From Candidatus Aminicenantes bacterium UBA2199 (GTDB lineage Bacteria > Acidobacteriota > Aminicenantia > UBA2199), in NCBI GenBank assembly GCA_002327965.1, contig DCVB01000079.1, forward strand, positions 1 through 5,063: a DNA stretch of 5,063 nt, read 5' to 3'. The notes beneath the pieces are model-generated. The model saw only the letters and a program-made list of their open reading frames with translations, ran no database searches and was not told the origin of the DNA. The position numbers and the translations under genes were made by a program. Below, piece after piece: positions 1 to 5,063 of this stretch. Within the stretch, counting starts at the first letter, position 1. The number at the start of each line of letters is the position of its first letter.

Positions 1-561
1 CACCGCCCCGAGGCGGGCAGCATCCTCCTCAACGGCCGCGACATCACCCGCGTGCCGGTCTACCGCCGCTCGCGCCTGGGCATCCGCTTTCTGCCCCAGG
101 AGCCATCGGTCTTCCGCGGGCTGAGCGTCGAAGACAACGTGCGCGCCATCGCCCAGATGAATCCCCCCGGGGCGCAGGACGACATCCCCCGCATCCTTGC
201 CGAACTGGGGCTGGGGGGGATCCGCTCGCGCAAGGCCTACATGCTGTCCGGCGGCGAGCGCCGGCGGCTGGAGATCGCCCGCTCGCTGATGCAGACCCCC
301 GATTTCCTCCTGCTGGACGAGCCCTTCGCCGGCATCGACCCCATCCAGATCAAGGAACTGCAGGAACTGATCCAGTCTTTCCGCAGCCGGGACATGGGCA
401 TCATCATTACCGACCACAACGTCCGTGAAATCTTGAAAATCACCGACCGTTCCTATATCATTCATTCCGGCCAGGTCATCTTCGAGGGCCGGTCGGAGGA
501 ACTGATCGCCGATGAACGGGTCAAGCGCGACTATCTCGGCAGGGAATTCAGGTGGAACTAG
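1..561 (+). CDS. lptB: LPS export ABC transporter ATP-binding protein LptB (5' partial)
   Basis: LptB is the cytoplasmic ATPase of the LptB2FG complex, which extracts lipopolysaccharide from the inner membrane and drives it across the Lpt bridge. The reading frame is open from base 1 and gives 186 residues. Family members have about 240, so roughly 55 N-terminal residues including Walker A lie outside the window. Visible motifs are the Q-loop in FLPQEPSVF (Gln at 97-99), the ABC signature LSGGE (244-258), Walker B LLLDEP with Asp at 316-318 and catalytic Glu at 319-321, and the switch His in ITDHNVRE (415-417). The stretches RLGIRFLPQEPSVF and TDHNVRE are characteristic of LptB and argue against LivF or LivG-type ATPases. 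Only 3 bases separate the stop from rpoN, and lptB-rpoN adjacency is the classic arrangement in diderm bacteria. All ATPase motifs within the visible part are intact. Confidence 0.95.
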   Translation, partial: HRPEAGSILLNGRDITRVPVYRRSRLGIRFLPQEPSVFRGLSVEDNVRAIAQMNPPGAQDDIPRILAELGLGGIRSRKAYMLSGGERRRLEIARSLMQTPDFLLLDEPFAGIDPIQIKELQELIQSFRSRDMGIIITDHNVREILKITDRSYIIHSGQVIFEGRSEELIADERVKRDYLGREFRWN

Positions 562-564
562 ACC

Positions 565-1971
565 ATGACCATCAAAATGCAACTCAAGGGCACGCAGCAG
601 CTGACCATCACGCCGGTGATGCACTACTTCATCCAGCTGCTGACCGACAACCACCTGGAACTGGCCTCGACCCTGCAGAACGAAGTGGAATCCAATCCCA
701 TGCTGGAGATCGAGACCGTGGAAAAGCCGGTCCGCGAGGAGGAGGAAACCAACGACTACCAGAAGCGCATCGAGCGCGCCGATGCATCCTTCATGACGCC
801 CTACGAGGACCAGGGATTTTTCAGGAAGGACCCCGACAGCATCGACAAGAACCGCGCCCTGGAGATCCTCACCCCCTCCAACGTCAGCTTGGCCGATCAT
901 CTGCTGGAGCAGGCCGGAGCCAGCTTCGACAGCGACGAGGAGATCGAGATCGCGCGCCAGATCATCTATAACCTGGATGGCGACGGCTACCTGAAGATCG
1001 AGATCGAGTCCATCGCCTCGCTGATCGGGACCACGCCGGCGGAGATCGAGCGCGTACGCCGCCTGATCACCCTTTTCGATCCTCCCGGCTGCGCCAGCAA
1101 GTCGCTGAACGAGTGCCTGCTGGCCCAGGTGGGCGAAGGCCCGGAGGACAAGACGCTGCAGCGCCTGATCCAGGATCACCTGGAAGACCTGTCGCGCTCC
1201 AACTACGAGCTCATCGCCAAGCGCCTGAATGTCGACAGCGAGGAAGTTCTGCGCCTGGCGGCCCGGCTGAAGCGCCTGAACCCGTATCCGGCCAAATCCT
1301 TCGACCGCGAGGAGGTCGAATATGCCGAGGTCGACCTGATGCTGCTCAAGGAGAACAACGACTACCGCGTCGTCTACCTCGAGGAGGGACTGCCGCGCCT
1401 GACCCTTTCCAAGTATTACCAGGAGATGCTGGAGAAAACCGCCGACAAGCGCACCGTCTCCTACCTCAAGAGCCGCTGGCGCGACGCCCAGTTCTTTATC
1501 GAGAGCATCGAGCTGCGCAAGAAGACCATCCTGCGCATCGCCGAGTACCTGGTCAAGGCCCAGAAGGATTTCCTCGACTTCGGCGACAAATGGAAGAAAC
1601 CCCTGACCATGAAGGAGGTGGCCCGCGAGGTCGGCCTCAACGAGTCGACCATTTCGCGCGCCGTGAGCAACAAGTTCATGGCCTGGGAGAAGGGCGTCAT
1701 CCCGCTGAAGGTCTTTTTCAGCTACGGCCTGAAAGGCGACTTCGGCTTTTCCCACGCCGTGGGCACCATCAAGGACAAGATCCGCGAATTGATCGCTGCC
1801 GAGCCGGCGAAAAAACCGCTGGCCGACGACGAGATCGCCGCCCGGCTGGCCGCGCTGGGCATCCGCATCGCGCGACGCACCGTGCGCAACTACCGCGAGG
1901 AAATGAAGATCCCCAGCTCGTTCGTCAGGAAGAAAGAAAATAAAATCAAAGGAGTCCAAAATGAGCATTAA
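565..1971 (+). CDS. rpoN: RNA polymerase sigma-54 factor RpoN
   Basis: Sigma-54 directs RNA polymerase to -24/-12 promoters and needs AAA+ activators to open them. The 468-residue product matches the usual family length and has the domains in order. Region I is at residues 1-48 (GTQQLTITP at 9-17, then ESNPMLE). A short acidic linker follows at about 50-95. The core-binding domain covers about 98-290, with NLDGDGYL at 136-143 and FDPPGCASKSLNECLL at 171-186. A helix-turn-helix lies at about 347-372 (VGLNESTISRAVSNK). The RpoN box that reads the -24 element is ARRTVRNYREE at 436-446. ATG 565 is the first possible start, since the in-frame lptB stop lies 3 bases upstream; AGGTGG at 550-555 is its Shine-Dalgarno. 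Met5 (577) is a less likely alternative. The tail after the RpoN box is Lys/Asn-rich and overlaps hpf by 11 bases. Confidence 0.97.
   Translation: MTIKMQLKGTQQLTITPVMHYFIQLLTDNHLELASTLQNEVESNPMLEIETVEKPVREEEETNDYQKRIERADASFMTPYEDQGFFRKDPDSIDKNRALEILTPSNVSLADHLLEQAGASFDSDEEIEIARQIIYNLDGDGYLKIEIESIASLIGTTPAEIERVRRLITLFDPPGCASKSLNECLLAQVGEGPEDKTLQRLIQDHLEDLSRSNYELIAKRLNVDSEEVLRLAARLKRLNPYPAKSFDREEVEYAEVDLMLLKENNDYRVVYLEEGLPRLTLSKYYQEMLEKTADKRTVSYLKSRWRDAQFFIESIELRKKTILRIAEYLVKAQKDFLDFGDKWKKPLTMKEVAREVGLNESTISRAVSNKFMAWEKGVIPLKVFFSYGLKGDFGFSHAVGTIKDKIRELIAAEPAKKPLADDEIAARLAALGIRIARRTVRNYREEMKIPSSFVRKKENKIKGVQNEH
1948..1954 (+). promoter_or_regulatory. Strong ribosome binding site of hpf inside rpoN
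   Basis: AAAGGAG lies 6 bases before ATG 1961, an optimal Shine-Dalgarno, and it fixes the hpf start. It sits in the last codons of rpoN within an A-rich stretch (about 1928-1960) that stands out from the GC-rich surroundings and should be poorly structured in the mRNA. This would favour efficient, possibly independent, initiation on hpf. That functional reading is inference. Confidence 0.85.
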
Positions 1972-2524
1972 CTTCGTGCACAAGAACGTCAAGATGCCGG
2001 GCGCCTTGAAGGATTTCGTCGGCAAGCACCTGGCCGACATCGAAAAAATCGCCGGCGAGATCATCGACGCCGAGGTGATCGTCAACGAAGAAAAACTCTC
2101 ATTCAGGGCCGAGATCTCCCTGAAGACGCGCCTGGACTCTTTCCAGTCCGAGGGGCGCGACCGGATACTGAAACAGGCTCTGCGCGGCGCGCTGAACACC
2201 CTGAGGGGCCAGGCCAAGCGCAGCAAGGAAAAGATCAAGGAGAGCAAGAAGCGCGCCGGGGCCAAGGGCATCTCCATGGCCACGGTGGGACTGGTGTCCG
2301 GCGGACGACGCCGGCCCGCCAGGGCCGTCGCTTCGCCGCCGGCCGACAACATCCTCATTTCGGACAACTACTCGCGCAAGCCGCTCACGGTCGAGGAAGC
2401 CGTTTTCTTCCTCTCCGAAAGCCGGGAGAACGGATACATGTTCATCAACTCGGAAACGAACCGGCTGGCCGCGGTCTTCCGCAACCCCCAGGGCGGCGTT
2501 TCGCTGATCGAGCCCAACCTGTAG
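1961..2524 (+). CDS. hpf: Long-form ribosome hibernation promoting factor (HPF)
   Basis: HPF binds the 30S decoding region and inactivates ribosomes in stationary phase or starvation. The long form also dimerises 70S ribosomes into 100S particles. The 187 residues split into an N-terminal S30AE/YfiA domain (about 1-97, with IIDAEVIVNEEK at 35-46 and a Lys/Arg-rich helix at about 83-98) and a linker rich in Ala, Pro, Gly and basic residues (about 99-129). The C-terminal dimerisation domain (about 131-185) includes SRKPLTVEEAVFFL, then GYMFINSETNRLAAVF, and ends in GGVSLIEPNL. The C-terminal domain marks it as long HPF, unlike the short Hpf (about 95 residues) of the E. coli rpoN cluster. The start is set by AAAGGAG 6 bases upstream. 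It overlaps rpoN by 11 bases in another frame and ends 14 bases before hprK. I see no sign of damage. Confidence 0.95.
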   Translation: MSINFVHKNVKMPGALKDFVGKHLADIEKIAGEIIDAEVIVNEEKLSFRAEISLKTRLDSFQSEGRDRILKQALRGALNTLRGQAKRSKEKIKESKKRAGAKGISMATVGLVSGGRRRPARAVASPPADNILISDNYSRKPLTVEEAVFFLSESRENGYMFINSETNRLAAVFRNPQGGVSLIEPNL

Positions 2525-2538
2525 CGCGGGGATCGCCA

Positions 2539-3504
2539 ATGGCCAAGGACGTCAAGGGCATCCAACTCAGCCGGGTGCGTGAACTCAACCAGCTGAAAAT
2601 TACCCGGGTCTTCAACGAGAAGTGGCTGCCCAACCTGGTGAAACACCCCCGGCCGCAGCGGCCCGGCCTGGGCCTGACCGGCTACCTCAAGCATATCCAG
2701 GACGGGCGCATCCAGATCTTCGGCAAGACCGAGGCCGGATACCTGAGCAACCTCAAGGAGGGGGAAACAGGCCGCTGCCTGAAGAACTACTTCTCCCTCA
2801 AGCTGCCCGGGGTCATTGTGGCGGAGAACATCGAACCGGCCGCGGAATGGATCGCCATGGCCGCCCGCTATTCAACGCCCATCCTGGTCTCCGCGCTGCA
2901 CACCGCGCCGCTGATCTCGCGGCTCAGCGCCTACCTGTACCAGTATTTCTCGAAGAAGATCAAGCTGAACGGGGTGCTGATGGACGTCATGGGCCAGGGA
3001 GTGCTGATCACCGGCGCCTCGGGCATCGGCAAGAGCGAAACGGCCCTGGAGCTGGTCAACAAGGGCTACCAGCTGATCGCCGACGATGTGGCCGAGTTCT
3101 ACATCGATTCCAACGACGACCTGGTCGGGCGCGCCAACGAGGCCATCAAAAACCTGATGGAAGTGCGCGGCCTGGGCATCATCAACATCAACGACATTTT
3201 CGGCGCCTCGGCCGTGCTCGAAGAGAAGAAACTGAACCTGGTGATCAACCTGGAGAAGTGGGACGCCAAGAAGAAATATGACCGCCTGGGAGAGGACAAC
3301 CAATGCTTCAAGATCCTCGGCCTCGAAGTGCCGCTGCTCACCCTGCCGGTGGGGCCGGGGCGCAACCTGTCGACCATTATCGAAGTGGCGCTGCGCAACT
3401 TCCTGGCCAAGAAGAGCGGCCGCCCGACGTACCTGGAAGCGTGCCAGACGGCTTCGGCGCCCCCGCCCGGGAACCGGGAGGGAGCGGGAGGTGAAGCGAC
3501 ATGA
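2539..3504 (+). CDS. hprK: HPr kinase/phosphorylase HprK
   Basis: HprK phosphorylates Ser46 of HPr with ATP or pyrophosphate and removes the phosphate again, sensing metabolic state. The product has 321 residues, close to the usual 305-330. The N-terminal domain (about 1-130) carries RPGLGLTGY and GRIQIFGKTEAGYL. The catalytic domain carries Walker A GASGIGKS (159-166, Lys165), the acidic pair ADD (Asp182-Asp183), the family signature EVRGLGIININDIFG (208-222) and YDRLGED. A late motif PVGPGRN is at 270-276. Two positions look unusual: Asn144 precedes GVLMDV where the family normally has His, and Gly272 stands where Firmicute enzymes have Arg in PVRPGRN. An Ala/Pro/Gly-rich tail (about 306-321) extends past the conserved fold. 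GGGGA at 2528-2532, 6 bases upstream, supports ATG 2539. It overlaps the EIIA gene by 4 bases (ATGA), and its substrate HPr is encoded two genes downstream. Confidence 0.97.
   Translation: MAKDVKGIQLSRVRELNQLKITRVFNEKWLPNLVKHPRPQRPGLGLTGYLKHIQDGRIQIFGKTEAGYLSNLKEGETGRCLKNYFSLKLPGVIVAENIEPAAEWIAMAARYSTPILVSALHTAPLISRLSAYLYQYFSKKIKLNGVLMDVMGQGVLITGASGIGKSETALELVNKGYQLIADDVAEFYIDSNDDLVGRANEAIKNLMEVRGLGIININDIFGASAVLEEKKLNLVINLEKWDAKKKYDRLGEDNQCFKILGLEVPLLTLPVGPGRNLSTIIEVALRNFLAKKSGRPTYLEACQTASAPPPGNREGAGGEAT
3458..3486 (+). repeat. GC-rich imperfect hairpin at the 3' end of hprK
   Basis: An inverted repeat can be paired by eye. CCCGG (3466-3470) pairs with CCGGG (3474-3478) around a GAA loop. 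After a G-A mismatch, CCC (3462-3464) pairs with GGG (3480-3482). After a C-A mismatch, CGC (3458-3460) pairs with GCG (3484-3486). That makes 11 G-C pairs in total. No T-run follows, so it is not a rho-independent terminator. Its 3' edge touches the Shine-Dalgarno of the EIIA gene. It lies within the codons for the low-complexity C-terminal tail of HprK. A regulatory role is inference only; GC-rich coding DNA forms such pairings by chance fairly often. Confidence 0.5.
3486..3494 (+). promoter_or_regulatory. Ribosome binding site of the EIIA gene
   Basis: GGGAGGTGA, with core GGAGG at 3487-3491, lies 9 bases before ATG 3501 and inside the last codons of hprK. It decides the EIIA start. The imperfect hairpin just upstream pairs up to its first G, so access to this site could depend on folding or on ribosomes finishing hprK. 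Confidence 0.8.
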
Positions 3505-3902
3505 TCCGCAGCGTCATCATCACCCACGGCAACCTGGGCCGAGAGCTGGTGCAGGTGGCCGAGAAGATCCTCGAGCAGAAACTGGACATCGAGATCATCG
3601 CCTTCGACTGGCAGGGCGACGGCAGCGCCATGATCTCGCAACTGGAGGCGTTCATCGCCCGCAACCGGGGGAGCGAAATCGTCATCTTTACCGACATGTT
3701 CGGCGGTTCGCCGTCGAACATCTCCACGCGCTTCGTCGGTCCCGGCATCGAGGTGCTCTCGGGCATCAATCTGCCCGGGCTGCTGAAGTTCTTCTGCTGC
3801 GGCGAGCACAACGGCAGCTTCCGCCAGGTCATCAAGAAAGTCGAGCAGGAAGCCAGGGACGGGATCAACATCATCAGCGAATACCTAGGAGACAAAAAAT
3901 GA
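3501..3902 (+). CDS. PTS mannose-family EIIA domain protein (single domain)
   Basis: EIIA of the mannose/fructose/sorbose family accepts phosphate from His15-phosphorylated HPr on a conserved His. The 133-residue protein is one cytoplasmic EIIA-Man domain. The phosphorylation site is His9 in VIITHGNLG, Asp65 lies in the active-site loop FTDMFGGSPSN (63-73), and the LSGINLP strand-turn is at 86-92. There is no IIB domain fused behind it, unlike E. coli ManX, and no EIIB, EIIC or EIID gene follows in the window. A signalling role in a PTS with no sugar channel is therefore the likeliest reading, as in related clusters of Geobacter-type bacteria. The protein has an adjacent cysteine pair, Cys99-Cys100, followed by Gly-Glu-His. 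It starts inside hprK (ATGA overlap) and ends with an ATGA overlap into HPr, so translational coupling on both sides is probable. What it regulates cannot be told from sequence. Confidence 0.93.
   Translation: MIRSVIITHGNLGRELVQVAEKILEQKLDIEIIAFDWQGDGSAMISQLEAFIARNRGSEIVIFTDMFGGSPSNISTRFVGPGIEVLSGINLPGLLKFFCCGEHNGSFRQVIKKVEQEARDGINIISEYLGDKK
3887..3891 (+). promoter_or_regulatory. Ribosome binding site of ptsH
   Basis: AGGAG, followed by the A-rich spacer ACAAAAA of 7 bases, precedes ATG 3899. It overlaps the last codons of the EIIA gene, where a CTA leucine codon, out of keeping with the G/C-ending codons around it, supplies part of the motif. The open A-rich context suggests strong initiation, which suits HPr, a protein usually needed in excess over its partners. 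Confidence 0.8.
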
Positions 3903-4168
3903 TCGAGAAGAAGCAGCAGATATTCAACAAGCTGGGTCTGCACGCCAGGGCCGCCGCCAAGCTCTCGCACCTGGCCAACATGTTCAGCGCCGACATCTAC
4001 CTCATCTACAACGACGACAAGGTCAACGCCAAGAGCCTGCTGGGCATTCTCACCCTGGCCGCTTCGGTGGGCAACGAGATCATGCTCCAGGCCGCCGGCG
4101 CCGACGAGCAGGAAGCCATCCAGGCCATCGGCGACCTGTTCGACCGCAAGTTCGACGAAGAGATCTGA
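3899..4168 (+). CDS. ptsH: Phosphocarrier protein HPr
   Basis: HPr is the small cytoplasmic phosphocarrier between Enzyme I and EIIA. The 89-residue product has the normal length. The catalytic site is His15 in LGLHARAAAKL, with Arg17. Ala18 replaces the Pro of the classic GLHARPA motif, a change I recall from other non-enteric Gram-negative HPrs. The regulatory site is Ser46 in VNAKSLLGILTLAA, with Leu47-Leu48 where Bacillus has Ile-Met. Having both His15 and Ser46 fits the upstream HprK: Ser46 phosphorylation is known to slow phosphotransfer from EI. The ATG at 3899 overlaps the EIIA stop (ATGA) and has an AGGAG site 7 bases upstream. The TGA stop shares its A with the ATG of ptsI. A longer upstream extension in this frame runs through EIIA codons and is not credible. 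Confidence 0.95.
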   Translation: MIEKKQQIFNKLGLHARAAAKLSHLANMFSADIYLIYNDDKVNAKSLLGILTLAASVGNEIMLQAAGADEQEAIQAIGDLFDRKFDEEI

Positions 4169-5063
4169 TGGTCCGCATCAAGGGCAAGGCCGTCTCCCCC
4201 GGCATCGCCATGGGCCGCGCCCTGCTGCACAGCTTCACCCGCCAGGAGGTCGCGGCCGTGCCCATCAGCCCCAAGGCGGTGGAGCGCGAGACCTGGCGCC
4301 TGGAGAACGCCGTCAAGAAGTCCCGCGCCCAGCTGAAGAAGATCCACCGCGGGCTGCAGAAGATCATGGGCAAGGATGCCGCCTTCATCATTGAGACGCA
4401 GCACATGCTGCTCACCGACAGCCACCTGCTCGACGAGATCAAGGGCGCCATCTCCGGCAAGCTGGTCAAGGCCGAATGGGCCATCCAGACGGTGGAGCGC
4501 AAGTACCAGGAGCTCTTCCGCACCATCCCCGACCTTGCCTTCAAGGCCAAGGGCAACGACGTCTCCGACGTCCTGAACCGCCTGATCGCCAACCTGCGCA
4601 GGAGCCCCGCCACCCGCGTGCCGGCGGCGGTTTCCGGGGCTGCCGCCGCTCCCGACGGGCAGTTCATCCTGGTCGCCGACGACATCAGCCCTTCCGAGGC
4701 GGCCACGCTGATGAGCAGCAAGCGGCTGCTGGGGCTGGTGCTGAACAAGGGCGGCGAGACGTCGCACACGGCCATCCTGGCCCGCACCCTGGGCATCCCG
4801 GCCATCCTGGACACGGGCAACGCCACCGCGCTGATCGCCTCCGGCGACACCGTGGCCCTGGACTCGGTGAGCGGCGAGGTCATCGTCCAGCCCACCGCCG
4901 ACGCCGCGCTGGAGATCGGCCGCAAGATCGAGCAGTTCGGCCAGTACAAGGAGCAGCTCAAGATCCTGAGCCAACTGCCGGAGCTGACCCGCGACCGGCA
5001 CCAGTTCCACCTGTACGCCAATATCGAGCTGCCCTTCGAAAGCGAGGTCGTCCAATCCTACGG
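4168..5063 (+). CDS. ptsI: PEP-protein phosphotransferase, PTS Enzyme I (3' partial)
   Basis: Enzyme I takes phosphate from phosphoenolpyruvate onto a His and passes it to HPr, the entry step of the PTS relay. The frame is open from ATG 4168 to the window end, giving 298 residues of a protein usually about 570-590 long. The start matches the family (GKAVSPGIAMGRAL at 7-20). Residues of about 35-145 form the helical HPr-binding region, with IIETQHMLLTDSHL at 74-87. The phosphohistidine domain has VADDISPSEAATL (169-181) and GGETSHTAILARTLGIPA, with active His200 at 4765-4767. The linker leads into FHLYANIELP (280-289), the beginning of the PEP-binding barrel; the rest of the barrel and its catalytic Cys lie outside. 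No PtsP-type GAF domain precedes it, so it is a standard EI and not EI-Ntr. It overlaps the ptsH stop by one base (TGATG). The nearest Shine-Dalgarno, GAAGAGA at 4157-4163, is weak, so coupling to ptsH translation is likely. Confidence 0.96.
   Translation, partial: MVRIKGKAVSPGIAMGRALLHSFTRQEVAAVPISPKAVERETWRLENAVKKSRAQLKKIHRGLQKIMGKDAAFIIETQHMLLTDSHLLDEIKGAISGKLVKAEWAIQTVERKYQELFRTIPDLAFKAKGNDVSDVLNRLIANLRRSPATRVPAAVSGAAAAPDGQFILVADDISPSEAATLMSSKRLLGLVLNKGGETSHTAILARTLGIPAILDTGNATALIASGDTVALDSVSGEVIVQPTADAALEIGRKIEQFGQYKEQLKILSQLPELTRDRHQFHLYANIELPFESEVVQSY

Noticed and set aside
890..905. A -24/-12-like sigma-54 promoter with GG at 891-892 and GC at 903-904 in the right spacing.
   Set aside because: It lies deep inside rpoN coding sequence, lacks the CA after GG, has C for T before the -12 GC, and no gene starts nearby. 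Chance is the better explanation.
1113..1943. Out-of-frame plus-strand open frame inside rpoN.
   Set aside because: It is a Pro/Arg/Gly-rich shadow typical of high-GC DNA, while the rpoN frame carries clear sigma-54 motifs across the same span.
1941..1946. TAAAAT resembling a sigma-70 -10 element just before hpf.
   Set aside because: There is no -35 match about 17 bases upstream, and transcription from it would start within the hpf Shine-Dalgarno. It is better explained by the A-rich rpoN tail.
3278..3898. Apparent N-terminal extension of HPr in frame back to 3278.
   Set aside because: The extension reads through hprK and EIIA codons out of frame and gives an Arg-rich nonsense protein. The strong ribosome binding site and family length fix the HPr start at 3899.
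3099..3970. Two minus-strand open frames (3099-3809 and 3377-3970) opposite hprK and the EIIA gene.
   Set aside because: They are antisense shadows without family motifs or credible initiation signals, opposite strongly supported genes.
4006..5055. Long open frame of 349 codons on the minus strand opposite ptsH and ptsI.
   Set aside because: The predicted protein is low-complexity, rich in Gly, Leu, Asp and Gln, with no recognisable domain. It mirrors the GC-rich third positions of the real genes on the plus strand.

Overview
The window is one uninterrupted run of seven same-strand genes, packed end to end with spacers of 14 bases or less, or with short overlaps. In order they are lptB (5' end cut off), rpoN, a long-form hpf, hprK, a lone mannose-family EIIA, ptsH (HPr) and ptsI (Enzyme I, 3' end cut off). 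No stretch over 300 bases lacks a gene. I see no tRNA or rRNA gene, CRISPR array, mobile element, promoter or terminator. Any promoter should lie upstream of base 1, and any terminator beyond base 5063.

The DNA is clearly GC-rich by eye, with strong G/C preference at third codon positions throughout. LptB implies a bacterium with an LPS outer membrane. The set sigma-54, long HPF, HPr kinase, EIIA-Man, HPr and EI resembles the rpoN/PTS cluster of former Deltaproteobacteria and of Acidobacteriota-like lineages. It differs from the gammaproteobacterial version (lptB-rpoN-hpf-ptsN-rapZ-npr). The sequence alone does not fix the phylum.

Region by region: 1-561 encodes the ATPase of the LPS exporter. 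565-1971 encodes sigma-54. 1961-2524 encodes a ribosome hibernation factor. 2539-5063 encodes a soluble phosphorelay. In that relay EI takes phosphate from PEP and passes it to His15 of HPr, which passes it to His9 of EIIA. HprK can in addition phosphorylate Ser46 of HPr and so gate the relay. No EIIB, EIIC or EIID gene is visible, so the relay looks regulatory rather than transport-linked, as far as this window shows.

Most of this is a known type of cluster, not a new system. Points worth checking are: an Asn in HprK where the family has a near-invariant His before the P-loop; the absence of rapZ and ptsN; a GC-rich hairpin at the end of hprK that abuts the EIIA ribosome binding site; and an A-rich rpoN tail carrying the strong hpf ribosome binding site inside an 11-base gene overlap.
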